Of a stretch of 64,000 nt of DNA, positions 14,222 through 29,089 are shown in pieces (positions within the stretch are counted from its first letter, which is position 1; each line of letters starts with the position of its first letter). The notes below the pieces were generated by a model. It was not told the origin of the DNA. It made no database searches and saw only the letters and a list, made by a program, of their open reading frames with translations. Source of the stretch: Maea johnstoni (lineage: Eukaryota > Annelida > Polychaeta > Spionida > Magelonidae); NCBI GenBank assembly GCA_963942565.1, contig OZ012684.1:66106874-66170873 (forward strand). Reading direction: 5' to 3'. The translations under genes and the position numbers were made by a program.

Positions 14222-17105
14222 TCACAGCCTCACACAGGTATCTACCAGTCTAGATCCAGGTGTGAAAGGGTTATGGGCAGTGCATGCAATACCATACCCT
14301 TTGATGTCAAAGGTACGCCACAGCCTCACACAGGTATCTACCAGTCTAGATCTAGGTGTGAATGGGTTATGGGCAGTGCATGCAATACCATACCCTTTGA
14401 TGTCAAAGGTACGTCACAACCTCACACAGGTATTTACCAGTCTAGATCCAGGTGTGAATGGGTTATGGGCAGTGCATGTAATACCACACCCTTTGATGTC
14501 AAAGGTACGCCACAGCCTCACACAGGTATCTACCAGTCTAGATCTAGGTGTGAATGGGTTATGAGCAGTGCATGTAATACCACACCCTTTGATGTCAAAG
14601 GTACGCCACAGCCTCACACAGGTATTTACCAGTCTAGATCCAGGTGTGAATGGGTTATGGGCAGTGCATGCAATACCATACCCTTTGATGTCAAAGGTAC
14701 GCCACAGCCTCACACAGGTATTTACCAGTCTAGACCCAGGTGTGAATGGGTTATGGGCAGTGCATGTAATACCACACCCTTTGATGTCAAAGGTATGCCA
14801 CAGCCTCACACAGGTATTTACCAGTCTAGATCCAGGTGTGAATGGGTTATGGGCAGTGCATGTAATACCACACCCTTTGATGTCAAAGGTACGCCACAGC
14901 CTCACACAGGTATCTACCAGTCTAGATCTAGGTGTGAAAGGGTTATGGGCAGTGCATGCAATACCATACCCTTTGATGTCAAAGGTACGTCACAGCCTCA
15001 CACAGGTATCTACCAGTCTAGATCCAGGTGTAAAAGGGTTATGGGCAGTGCATGCAATACCATACCCTTTGATGTCAAAGGTACACCACAGCCTCACACA
15101 GGTATCTACCAGTCTAGATCCAGGTGTGAATGGGTTATGGGCAGTGCATGCAATACCATACCCTTTGATGTCAAAGGTACGCCACAGCCTCACACAGGTA
15201 TTTACCAGTTTAGATCTAGGTGTGAATGGGTTATGGGCAGTGCATGCGATACCATACCCTTTGATGTCAAAGGTACGTCACAGCCTCACACAGGTATCTA
15301 CCAGTCTAGATCTAGGTGTGAATGGGTTATGGGCAGTGCATGCAATACCATACCCTTTGATGTCAAAGGTACGACACAGCCTCACACAGGTATCTACCAG
15401 TCTAGATCCAGGTGTGAATGGGTTATGGGCAGTGCATGCGATACCATACCCTTTGATGTCAAAGGTACGTCACAGCCTCACACAGATATCTACCAGTCTA
15501 GATCTAGGTGTGAATGGGTTATGGGCAGTGCATGCAATACCATACCCTTTGATGTCAAAGGTACGTCACAGCCTCACACAGGTATTTACCAGTCTAGATC
15601 CAGGTGTGAATGGATTATGGGCAGTGCATGCAATACCATACCCTTTGAAGTCAAAGGTACGTCACAGCAGTGCATGGGCAGTGCATGCAATACCATACCC
15701 TTTGAAGTCAAAGGTACGTCACAGCCTCACACAGGTATCTACCAGTCTAGATCCAGGTGTGAATGGGTTATGGGCAGTGCATGCAATACCATACCCTTTG
15801 ATGTCAAAGGTATGCCACAGCCTCACACAGGTATTTACCAGTCTAGATCCAGGTGTGAATAGGTTATGGGCAGTGCATGCCATACCATACCCTTTGGTGT
15901 CAAAGGTATGCCACAGCCTCACACAGGTATTTACCAGTCTAGATACAGGTGTGAATAGGTTATGGGCAGTGCATGCAATACCATACCCTTTGATGTCAAA
16001 TGTACGCCACAGCCTCACACAGGTATTTACCAGTCTAGATCCAGGTGTGAATGGGTTATGGGCAGTGCGTGCAATACCACACCCTTTGATGTCAAAGGTA
16101 CGCCACAGCCTCACACAGGTATTTACCAGTCTAGATCTAGGTGTGAAAGGGTTATGGGCAGTGCATGCAATACCATACCCTTTGATGTCAAAGGTACGCC
16201 ACAGCCTCACACAGGTATCTACCAGTCTAGATCCAGGTGTGAATGGGTTATGGGCAGTGCATGCAATACCATACCCTTTGATGTCAAAGGTACGACACAG
16301 CCTCACACAGGTATCTACCAGTCTAGATCCAGGTGTGAATGGGTTATGGGCAGTGCATGCAATACCATACCCTTTGATGTCAAAGGTACGTCACAGCCTC
16401 ACACAGGTATCTACCAGTCTAGATCCAGGTGTGAATGGGTTATGGGCAGTGCATGCAATACCATACCCTTTGATGTCAAAGGTACGTCACAGCCTCACAC
16501 AGGTATTTACCAGTCTAGATCCAGGTGTGAATGGGTTATGGGCAGTGCGTGCAATACCATACCCTTTGATGTCAAAGATACTCCACAGCCTCACACAGGT
16601 ATCTACCAGTCTAGATCCAGGTGTGAATGGGTTATGGGCAGTGCATGCAATACCATACCCTTTGATGTCAAAGGTACGTCACTACCTCACACAGGTATTT
16701 ACCAGTCTAGATCCAGGTGTGAATGGGTTATGGGCAGTGCATGCAATACCATACCCTTTGATGTCAAAGGTACGCCACAGCCTCACACAGGTATCTACCA
16801 GTCTAGATCCAGGTGTGAATGGGTTATGGGCAGTGCATGCAATACCATACCCTTTGATGTCAAAGGTACGTCACAGCCTCACACAGGTATTTACCAGTCT
16901 AGATCCAGGTGTGAATGGGTTATGAGCAGTGCGTGCAATACCATACCCTTTGATGTCAAAGGTACGTCACAGCCTCACACAGGTATCTACCAGTCTAGAT
17001 CCAGGTGTGAATGGGTTATGGGCAGTGCATGCAATACCATACCCTTTGATGTCAAAGGTACGTCACAACCTCACACAGGTATCTACCAGTCTAGATCCAG
17101 GTGTT
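14222..17105 (+). repeat. 96-bp minisatellite, ~30 tandem units
   Basis: About thirty nearly identical 96-bp units with no spacers. Each has 'cctcacacaggtat', 'ccagtctagatccagg', 'gtgtgaatgggttatgg', 'gcagtgcatgcaatacc' and 'ctttgatgtcaaaggtac'. One short partial unit lies near 15668-15715. Because 96 is divisible by three, open frames persist on both strands (562 and 785 codons on the plus strand). However, in each plus-strand frame a few units carry a stop (for example 'gtgaatag' units near 15860 and 15955, 'ttatgagc' units near 14563 and 16922). There is no start or splice context and no recognisable protein family. I call it non-coding satellite DNA, with coding not formally excluded. Confidence 0.9.
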
Positions 17106-17834
17106 ATTATGCCATATGACTCACCCCAACAACAATGTGGGCTAGCAACAGGCCAGGTCCCTGGCTGAATATAATATTTCAATCATCTTTGACCCCATAG
17201 AAAGTCTCGCCATTACAGGTAAAACATATCATCCAGTTGGCTAGCTGCACCCTTGGTTATGTGAATTCAATTGCGAGCGAGACTTGGCAAACTTCCCAGC
17301 ACATGTCAAATGCCTAGGCGTGTGACTGTAATGATGATGTTTTGGTTTTTCTAATCACAGCTCTCGCTCAGCGGTAGCAGGCACTTTAAACATCCTACAC
17401 CAACTACAAGGGGGTAATTTTGTCTTTGTAGGAGATGTAAAATAGAATGCAGTTGTCCTACATATACATCCTTTATTATATTCAAGAGTAATATATTCTG
17501 CGGACACAACTAAAGGATGTAAAGCTAGGGTAAAAACTTAGATGTTTTGCAAGCGCTGACTTGTTAACTTTTTGACCTAGGGCTAATTAGGTTGCTGCCC
17601 CTGATAGTTGCTAGTTCCTAAAGTTTTCAGGTATGATGATATATCTTAAAGTGTTTTGTAACTAATTACTAATTCAAGTATTGGCAGCTACACAATTCAC
17701 TAATACACTGTACTATTTAGTTTTTAAAAAATCTTTTTTGTATGTGGTATAGTCGATAGAATCATAATGAGAATTATGTATAAGGTTTTTTTTTATTGTT
17801 TATGGGTGAAACTTGTTATTGCACTATTTTTTGT
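17106..17834. other. non-coding stretch upstream of CUB exon
   Basis: Probably intron of the CUB gene. No earlier exon with a phase 1 donor or a signal peptide could be recognised here. Confidence 0.35.
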
Positions 17835-18170
17835 AACAATGGAGTGTAATGCAATTATTTTTGTCTTCAGGTAATGTTGTTTTTTATTTCACCTGTGAAT
17901 ATAGTGAATATAATTTCATATATTTTTAACAATGGAGTGTAGTACAATTGTTTTGATAGAAAGCTGATGTTCAATGTTGTATTTTAATATCAGCTGTTAT
18001 TTTACACTGTATATAAAAGCCAACATTTGTTATTAGTATCAACTTCAGTTGATACTCAAAACTATTTCATACAATGGAGTGTGCCTAATACAATTGTTTT
18101 CGAATAAAGCTGACTGGTGTTTTTTTTCTAATTTCAGCTGTGGATATAGACTATGTATGTAAAAGTGTGA
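17835..18170 (+). repeat. three diverged tandem copies carrying a 3' splice site
   Basis: The units start at 17835, 17928 and 18071 with 'acaatggagtgt'. Each continues with 'caattgttttg'-like sequence, a T-rich tract and then 'atttcacctgtgaatatag', 'atatcagctgttattttac' or, in the third, 'atttcagctgtggatatag'. The third is the real acceptor and first codons of the CUB exon. The two upstream copies have decayed, and the first has lost the AG. Confidence 0.65.
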
Positions 18171-18494
18171 ATGTCACTCAGCAGGAAGGCTTCCTGTCCA
18201 GCCTCGACTATCCCAACTCTATGGACACCAGTAATAACATGTGTAACTGTACTCTGACCAGTACGGGTCCCCTTGCACTGACCGTGCTGGACCTCTCCTA
18301 CAGTGTATCTAGTACCGAGTCCGGCAAGGAGCTCAAACTGCACATCAATTACAATACCACAGAGGAAACCATCGTGGGAGGAAACAACTTCAAGCCCAAC
18401 TCTACGGTGGCTACGACGACACACCCTATCTCCCTACAGGTGATGAACAATGGGGTACGAGCTGGCAGGATGTGGCTGCATTACAAAGTCTTAG
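18138..18494 (+). CDS. CUB-domain exon
   Basis: A 357-bp exon between acceptor 'tctaatttcag' and donor 'ag|gtcagt', phase 1 on both sides. It encodes a CUB-like fold: an early Cys, 'GFLSSLDYPNSM' matching the usual G.I.SP.YP element, then 'CNCTLTS', a strand 'LALTVLDLSYSV', and a final 'GRMWLHYKV' strand. Several N-x-S/T glycosylation sites occur (NVT, NCT, NTT, NST). Only the N-terminal cysteines are present. The second CUB disulphide pair is missing, which is seen in some CUB variants. Confidence 0.8.
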
Positions 18495-21400
18495 GTCAGT
18501 ATTTACACACACATTTAACATTTTGTTCATTATCACCTTTTCTGTCATGTAAAGGTTAAATCATGACTAGCCTAAGTCATCAATGGTGGAAGAAACCTGA
18601 TAACCTGAGGACAACAAAGTCATTGTTAACTCTCTAATTAGTAATAAACTCAACAGAAACCATCATAGTCACATATTCAAGCCTTTTATGTATTTCTGTC
18701 TGATATAGCTTATTATTTTTATCAGAGTCATGAATCAGATGTACTCCCTGTTTTCAATGAAGACTGCTTTTTAGGTTTGCAAAGCATGGTTTGGTTTTCA
18801 TAAGATACAGCGTTCGTAATCATTGGTTGACTTGGGGTACATAATACATTCCAAATAAGCTTTTCAACGAGAGAGGTAAGTCTTCAATGTAGAGTGGAGG
18901 GAAACAGTCTAGTGAAGAAATATTACCCATGACCAGAAGAGCTAAAAAAGAGCAGTTTATTTGTGTGTAAAAATAGGCAATAAAACTTACAGGGTCGGCT
19001 ACACTGACTTGTTAAATACCAGCTTAGGAATTTATAGGACTCTTAAACCTAATTTAAACCTATGTCCTTGCATCCTAGTTCTCCTGGGTATGCATTTCTG
19101 GGGGTAATAAACACTGGATATATATGTCTGTGGTAACCCAGGGGTGTCCTCATGTCTCAGGTGCTTTTGCACAAAATACTGGACTGAATTGTACTCAATG
19201 TCTTACCCAAGTAAGTAGGGTCTTTTCATAAATATGCAGAAAGTTGTCTTAAGGGAAAATGGCCTGCCTGATGGCTGTGTGGTCTTAAAGACATTGCCAC
19301 TGATCGCTAGTTGTCTCTCACCACTGCCCGGGTTTGAATCACAGCCAGGGTATGTGAGAAAGTTCACAGTGACTTGGGGTTAGGTGGTGGTTTTTGCAGG
19401 GTTCTCATTAATGCTTCTAGTGGCTCATATGACCATTGGGTCCCAAAATGATGGCCTTATCTCCTCATCAAAAGCATCTTTCAGAAAATACTTCTCAAGG
19501 AGAAATATTGATAAGAACCCGGCCCATTACTCCCTTTCAAAGATTTTGTTAATTCATGCTTCATTCCTATTTTATTTGCTAAGTTATCAGAGCTCCAGAT
19601 TCCAATTTTCAAGGAGCCCTTTAAGCATGAATGGGTTGAAATCATTTTAGGAAAGGAATGTCACTTTATTCTGGAGACATTACTCAGGCCAGGCTAAAAC
19701 CTTCAGGCCTCCGTCATGTACTTGTGACACCCTGAAAAGCAGTCAATATGTTTTCAGGTGTAACTTATGAGACATTTCTCAGGCCAAGCTAAAACCTTCA
19801 GGCCCCCGTTGTGTACTTGTAACACCCTGAAAAGCAGTCAATATGTTTTCAGGTGTAACTTAGGAGACATTTCTCAGGCCAGGCTGAAACCCTCAGGCCT
19901 CCGCCATGTACTTGTGACACCCTGAAAAGCAGTCAATATGTTTTCAGGTGTAACTTATGAGACATTTCTCAGGCCAAGCTAAAACCTTCAGGCCCCCGTT
20001 GTGTACTTGTAACACCCTGAAAAGCAGTCAATATGTTTTCAGGTGTAACTTAGGAGACATTTCTCAGGCCAAGCTAAAACCTTCAGGCCCCCGTTGTGTA
20101 CTTGTAACACCCTGAAAAGCAGTCAATATGTTTTCAGGTGTAACTTAGGAGACATTTCTCAAGCCAGGCTTAAACCTTCAGGCCTCCGTTGTGTACCTGT
20201 AACACCCTGAAAAGCAGTCAATATGTTTTCAGGTGTAACTTTGAGGACATTTCTCAGGCCAGGTTACAACCTTCAGGCCTCTGTTGCGTACTGTAACACA
20301 CTGAAAAGCAGTCAATATGTTTTCAGTTGTAACTTTGGAGACATTTGTCAGGTCAGGCTAAAACCTTCAGGCCTCCGTTGTGTACTTGTAACACCCTGAA
20401 AAGCAGTCAATATGTTTTCAGGTGTAACTTTGGAGACATTTCTCAGGTCAGACTAAAACCTTCAGGCCTCTGTTGCGTACTGTAACACCCTGAAAAGCAG
20501 TCAATATGTTTTCAGGTGTAACTTTGGAGACATTTCTCAGGACAGGCTAAAACCTTCAGGCCTCCGTTGTGTACTTGTAACACCCTGAAAAGCAGTCAAT
20601 ATGTTTTGAGGTGTAACTTTGGAGACATTTCTCAGGCCAGGCTTAAACCTTCAGGCCTTCGTTTCGTACCCGTAACAGCCTGAAAAACAGTCAATATGTG
20701 TCACTTTGGGGCAGTAACCCAAAAGTTCCTTTGGAGCATGGTGGTGTTCAATGTGGACCATAACATATTTACTTACTGTCATGGATTGTATACTTAGTCA
20801 ACAAAGAAAAGTCACATCCATTGAGACTTGGGACGCTTTTCCCATCAAACTGTCTCTGACTGATGTCATCTTTAAGCCATAAAGAATACAGGGCCTGAAT
20901 TCAAAGAAATCACTCTAACCTTATGACCAGGGTTCTCTACCCATAAAAGTGAGAATGTTAATATACAAAGATCAATTACTTAACCCATGTATGGTCACAG
21001 CAGCCAAAAGCAGCGTGACCATTTTGATGAAATCTTTCAGGCAAAAGCATCATTGGGAATATATTTGTAGGATAAAGGTTAATCAGAACAATATCTACAA
21101 CTCTCCTACAGAAATTTTGTTCTTAATTCCAGAGTTATAGTCTTTAAAAGTTTTAAAGATCCTGACAACAATCTTTAGAGAAACTCTGAAGCATGAATGG
21201 GTAAACCCTGTTTTTCCTTTGTATATCAACCTTTAAATTAGCTATGGTGATTTGATTTCATCAGGTAGTATAAATAGAAAAAAAATAATTCTAGAAATGT
21301 AGCTGCTTCTGCCTGTCAACCATGAGAAAAAAGGCAGTCACCCTTAAAACCCCACAAAAAGCTTTTTTATTTATAGCCCCCTTATTACCTTTCAGATGGA

Positions 21401-21599
21401 GGTTTCGTACAGGTTGTATGCTATCCTCCACCTTCTATGCTTCCCACAACACAGCCGACTCCAAAGTCTACAGTTCTACCAGCATCAACAACACCATCTC
21501 CATCAACAACTAAAGCAACAAAGGCAGCAACAATCGACAGTAAGAATAATATCTTCTAGCATCTTTCAAACAGTCCAGATCTAATCATATTATCAATTG

Positions 21600-21642
<43 letters not shown>

Positions 21643-21716
21643 TTTATTACTATTATTATTATTATTATAATTATCATTATTATAAGTTATTACCATTATT
21701 ATTATTATCATTATTA

Positions 21717-21778
<62 letters not shown>

Positions 21779-21922
21779 GTTATTATCATTATTATTATTA
21801 TCTTTTTTCTATTATCATCATTATTATTATTATATCTTTTATTACTATCTATTATTTTTATTACATTATTATTATTATTATCATTATCATTATTATTATC
21901 ATTATTATTATTATTATTATTG

Positions 21923-21971
<49 letters not shown>

Positions 21972-22496
21972 CATCATCATCATCATCATCATCATTATTA
22001 TCATCATCATCATTAAAATCATAATTATTATTATCATTATCATTATTATTCATTCATTGGCATCGAGTCCTTGTTATAATATATAATAATCTCAGTCACT
22101 TGACACAGTACTAACCTACATTTCTTCTTCATTACAGTTACAATCATTGTTGGTGCAGTGCTAGGAGGACTATTGTTCATTGGTCTAATCATCTTCATCA
22201 TAGTGGTGGTCAAGCTCATCAGAAAGAGGATATACAAAATGAAGGAAAACGAGGAATTGGCCTTGGATACTGACGTAACTGGGCCTGCCCCCGTGAACAA
22301 GGATCAAACCTTCACGTACGATGTGAAGAAAATGACGGAAAACGGGAATTATCAAGAGCCAAAAGATACCTATGACAGTATGGCTGATTTGACTATGGTG
22401 AAGGTGAACCATGAAAAGTCTACACTCTCACTAAATAACCATACTCACAACGCTATTCCCGAGAGCAACCACATATACGACAACGTCATATCATAA
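18138..22496 (+). CDS. CUB-domain single-pass membrane protein (3' part of gene)
   Basis: Three exons join cleanly: 18138-18494, 21396-21539 and 22138-22496 (stop TAA 22494-22496). All introns are phase 1, so each exon is a symmetric 1-1 module, as is common for extracellular domains. Exon order gives a CUB-like domain (about 119 residues), a 48-residue Thr/Pro/Ser-rich stalk (probably O-glycosylated), a hydrophobic transmembrane helix of about 23 residues followed by a basic stop-transfer (KLIRKR), and a cytoplasmic tail of about 90 residues. The tail has several tyrosine motifs (TYDVKK, NYQEP, TYDSM, IYDNV). This implies a type I surface receptor or adhesion protein. The 5' end (signal peptide and any further ectodomain) was not found in the window. 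No specific ortholog is recognised. Confidence 0.8.
19262..19385 (+). mobile_element. tRNA-derived SINE
   Basis: It has a tRNA-like A-box region ('gatggctgtgtggtcttaaa') and a B box 'gggtttgaatcacagcc' close to the GGTTCGAATCC consensus. The family tail is 'gtgagaaagttcacagtg' then 'acttggggtt'. Copies occur on either strand elsewhere in the window. Confidence 0.7.
19486..19636. mobile_element. family A MITE, partial
   Basis: Right-hand part with 'tctcaaggagaaatattgat', 'actccctttcaaagattttg' and the terminus 'aagcatgaatgggt'. Confidence 0.55.
19671..20705 (+). repeat. 95-bp minisatellite, ~11 units
   Basis: Units begin near 19675, 19771, 19866, 19961, 20056 and 20151 and so on. Each reads 'gagacatttctcaggccagg', 'taaaaccttcaggcctccg', 'gtgtacttgtaacaccctg', 'aaaagcagtcaatatg' and 'ttttcaggtgtaact'. 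Alternate early units share variants, which suggests growth by two-unit blocks. The array is intronic in the CUB gene. Confidence 0.92.
20983..21202. mobile_element. family A MITE
   Basis: A 220-bp copy, ACCCATGTATGG to GCATGAATGGGT. The interior has 'agcagccaaaagcagcgtga', 'gatgaaatctttcaggc' and 'caactctcctacag'. It lies just 5' of the stalk exon. Confidence 0.75.
21396..21539 (+). CDS. Thr/Pro-rich stalk exon of CUB protein
   Basis: A 144-bp exon with acceptor 'ttacctttcag' and donor 'a|gtaaga', phase 1-1. It encodes a short linker (DGGFVQVVCYPPPS) and then a Thr/Pro/Ser/Ala-rich mucin-like stalk (for example PASTTPSPSTTKATKAAT). This is typical of an O-glycosylated juxtamembrane region. 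Alternative reading frames across the same bases are open by chance. Confidence 0.75.
21540..22137. repeat. intron filled by an (ATT)n microsatellite
   Basis: A phase 1 intron of 598 bp, of which about 21597-22060 is interrupted (ATT)n with ATC variants. The Tyr, Ile and Asn homopolymer-like open frames here are repeat artefacts. Confidence 0.95.
22138..22496 (+). CDS. transmembrane and cytoplasmic-tail exon of CUB protein
   Basis: Terminal coding exon after acceptor 'cttcattacag'. It opens with the transmembrane helix (from ITIIVGAVLGG through IIFIIVVV) and the basic KLIRKR. The tail includes TYDVKK, GNYQEP, TYDSM and the C-terminal HIYDNVIS. The last gives a Y-x-N type (YDNV) SH2-binding consensus of the Grb2 class, so phosphotyrosine signalling is a reasonable inference. 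Stop is TAA at 22494-22496. Confidence 0.8.
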
Positions 22497-23600
22497 CTCT
22501 ATTCATAGTAGGAATGCGACGGAAGTCATCTGACAAATTCTGAGAGCAATCAGACAGCAAATGAGAAACCTGCAGAATATGGTAGATAGGTAACATTATA
22601 CATTCATCTCAGTTCTCACCTTACATTGAAATACTTATTATATATGCATATAGAGGAAGTGACTTTCTGAGGGAAAGAAACAGAGAACAGAAGCCAATAT
22701 CTGACATCAAAGGAAGTACAGTTGCCAAGTACGTGGAACCCCTTACCACATGTGGCTAGGAATACCGAGAATTTTTTAGGAAAATGCAAGGAGAGAGCGG
22801 TGATTTCCTTGGAAGTCTCAGCTACAATTGGTTATTTGGGTGTACTTTGGCCTCTCACATCAAGAGTTTCACTCATTTTATTCCAGTCATTTCTAACAAA
22901 TTGAATATCAAAAATATGACCATGATAATCAAAATTAAAGTTTAATAGGTGTTATCCACATTTTAGCTTAAACCTCTAGCAAAATATAAAGGCTTCTAAT
23001 GGGTACCTATCTCATGCACTTTGCTATGATAAAGATGTATAAAAAAGATGTTAGATATGTGTTTGGAAAGAATATACATCTCAAGCAATGCATTTTTTGT
23101 ATTTCATATTCAAATATCATTAAACCCATATGCCATTCAGGAAAAGATTGGCAATGATGTCAATCTGCACTATAAAATTCAATTTTGTTTTGATTTCTTG
23201 CTTTCAGGAAAACTAAAATGAATGAGGAAGGAATTTTCAAAAAAAATGGCCATTAATACATTTATTTTCAAACTCTGTTGCAAAAATAACCCCAAGTACT
23301 ACTGTTCTAAGCAGTTACCCTGAATATAGCATGACTATGTCGTTTCCATTTACAAAAGCCAGCTTAATCATTGTCCCAACCCTTTATGAATTTGTACCGA
23401 TAAAATCATTCAAGTATAGATGTATTAATCATCTTATACCCCAAAATACAGTATCATGTAAATAATAACAAGTAAATAATATTTTATCTAACATGTAGTT
23501 AGAATATCCTTTTTTATTTGATTATCGTTTTTTAGAATATGGTTTAGATATTGTGTTACCTTTCCAAACCAGGTAAATAAATTCAAGACACTTATAAGAG
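22497..23600 (+). other. probable 3' UTR of CUB gene
   Basis: The first canonical AATAAA after the stop codon is at 23576-23581. This would imply a UTR of about 1.1 kb. The exact cleavage site is not determinable from sequence alone. Confidence 0.4.
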
Positions 23601-23638
23601 TGCAAAGAAAATGAATTATGCAAAACATGTAGTATTAT

Positions 23639-25427
<1,789 letters not shown>

Positions 25428-26182
25428 GGGCCTTTTTACCAGAAAGCACCTTAATGCCCCAGTCACACCAGTCCGACTATCGTACGATTCCAAAATCGGT
25501 TCCGATTGTGCTAATTTTAAAATTAGAACTGGACCTTCCGATTTTGAAAAATATACATATTTGCAGTCACACCACAGCGTACGATGTCCTGAGCTGATTA
25601 TATTGCTTGATAATTACAAATCAATAATTTATGTCTTGACTTTCATGCAACAAATCTAAATACTTGACTTGCATCCAATATTTAGGTCCATCCTGCGTAC
25701 AAATGTTGTACGAAAATTGTACAATGATCCCAAGTCTAGAAATTGACTTGCAACTTTTCAAAATTGGTACTAATTTGCAAACAGTATCACAAACCGGTAA
25801 CAACTTTTTAGATGCTTTCTATTCCATTTTTGGACTTGGAATCAGATCTATCTGTCACACGATAAGTAAAATTGTCACGTCCAACCTGCCGATTTTGGAA
25901 TTGTCCCGTGTGACTGGGGCATAAGATTTATAAACCTTCAGGTAGATTTTAAGTGTAGCAATTTTCTATGTAATTAAACAATATGGGCATTTTTTTAAAG
26001 GTTAAGGAAGCATCTTAGTGTACCTTTTAAGTTAAGGTATTCTGTTTAACATTTGAAAATAGCAAAAAGAGGATGGGTAATTCAGAATATGATTTTAAGA
26101 AAAACCGAAGAAAGATACTTATCTTAATGTCTACCCTTAATGTACCTTTTTACTTGAGATGCCATGCTATGCGGCCAGGCCC
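25428..26182. mobile_element. GGGCC-bounded element (family D), host of a nested insertion
   Basis: The left end is 'gggcctttttaccagaaagc' and the right end 'gatgccatgctatgcggcca' then 'ggccc', roughly inverted to each other. It is interrupted at 25455-25921 by a family C element. Without the insertion the host is about 285 bp. Its class is uncertain. Confidence 0.45.
25455..25921. mobile_element. family C DNA transposon (467 bp) with TAA target duplication
   Basis: The terminal inverted repeats are TGCCCCAGTCACAC and GTGTGACTGGGGCA. The subterminal region is also inverted ('tccgactatcgtacgatt' against 'ccaacctgccgattttgg'). TAA flanks both ends (25452-25454 and 25922-25924). Three-base duplications of this kind fit PIF/Harbinger-like MITEs. 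No transposase is encoded. Confidence 0.7.
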
Positions 26183-26715
26183 TATCATTTTAGCTTTTGC
26201 ATTTATTGTGGAAAAACAGGTACTTTTCTACAATTGACTACCCTATGTTGGTTGATACATACAACAACAAGGTCAGATTTATATTGTTTATGGAAAACTG
26301 ATACACCCATCGTGCAAGATGGATAACTTAAAAGATGAAATATGTCAAATCATCATTTTGTACTAAAACCAAACAGATAAGTTGGTTTTCCAATTGTTAT
26401 ATTTGTAATATGTACTGAAAGATCAGTGAATAAAAATATGCAATATCACATCATTATTGTCAGTTAATTGTCAAAAACTGGTAGAACTGTACAGTGTACA
26501 TGTGTGTGAGGAAAAAAATGTGACCACAGATTATACACAATACCAGGTTTTGGAAACTCAAGTCTATTAGGATCGATGTTAACTTTAGAATTCCATGTAA
26601 ACAGTTTCACCTGGATCTATATATCACACTTTAGAAACTATCTAAGGAATGATACATAAACACAAAATAGTTGAAGGCAAGTTGTAGAATGAGCACTGAT
26701 AAACATTTCTCTTTA
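26183..26715. other. intergenic, nothing recognised
   Basis: AT-rich sequence with no supported feature. Confidence 0.4.
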
Positions 26716-26939
26716 ACCCATTTACACTCAGAGCGGCCAAAACAGGCCTGGCAATTTTGAAAATATTTTGCTTACAAAAGTATTTTCTGGAAAATATTTG
26801 AAGTAGAAATGTTGATCAGATGACATTCAACAACTCTCCTTCAAATTTTTTTGAATTTTAGCTTTGTTCCCAAATTATTTACAAAAGTATGAGAGAAGCA
26901 GACGATACTTTCTAGAGGAAGTCTTGAGTGTGAATGGGT
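26716..26939. mobile_element. family A MITE
   Basis: A 224-bp copy, ACCCATTTACACTC to GAGTGTGAATGGGT, with TA on both sides and the core 'caactctccttcaaat'. Confidence 0.8.
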
Positions 26940-27028
26940 TAATACATTTTTTTTCAAAATGTGTTTTGATAGATATATATTTTTTTGCATTATTATTGGA
27001 CGCCACACTCACAATGTCAGACTGGTTA

Positions 27029-27252
27029 ACCGATTGATGCTTGGAGCGACCAAAAGCAGCCTAACAATTTTGATGAAATCTTACAGGCAATTGAGCATAT
27101 TTGGATACAGGCAATTAAGCATATTTGGAAAATACTTGAAGAAGATAAGTTCATCAGGACAGTACCAACAACTCTTCTCTAAATATTTTGTAAAATGATT
27201 CATATTAGTTATTTTTATAAAGATTTAGAAAGGGAATTCTAAGCATGAATGT
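27029..27252. mobile_element. family A MITE
   Basis: Starts ACCGATTGATGCTTGG after TA. The interior has 'gcgaccaaaagcagcctaac' and 'acaactcttctctaaatatt'. The right end is degenerate ('aagcatgaatgtagg'). An internal 18-bp direct duplication ('aggcaattgagcatatttgg' region) is present. Confidence 0.65.

Positions 27253-29089
<1,837 letters not shown>

Larger units (their letters stand above)
18495..21395. other. CUB-gene intron with SINE, minisatellite and MITEs
   Basis: A phase 1 intron. Contents in order: unique AT-rich sequence, a SINE (19262-19385), a MITE A remnant (19486-19636), a 95-bp minisatellite (19671-20705) and a MITE A copy (20983-21202). Confidence 0.75.

Noticed and set aside
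14174-17168. Long open frames (562, 785 and 385 codons plus, up to 195 minus) over the 96-bp array
   Set aside because: They arise because the unit length is divisible by three. Several frames on both strands are open at once, some units carry stops, and no domain or gene context is seen.
21556-22053. Asn/Ile and Tyr/Leu-rich frames of 139-165 codons
   Set aside because: They lie in an intronic (ATT)n tract between two supported exons.
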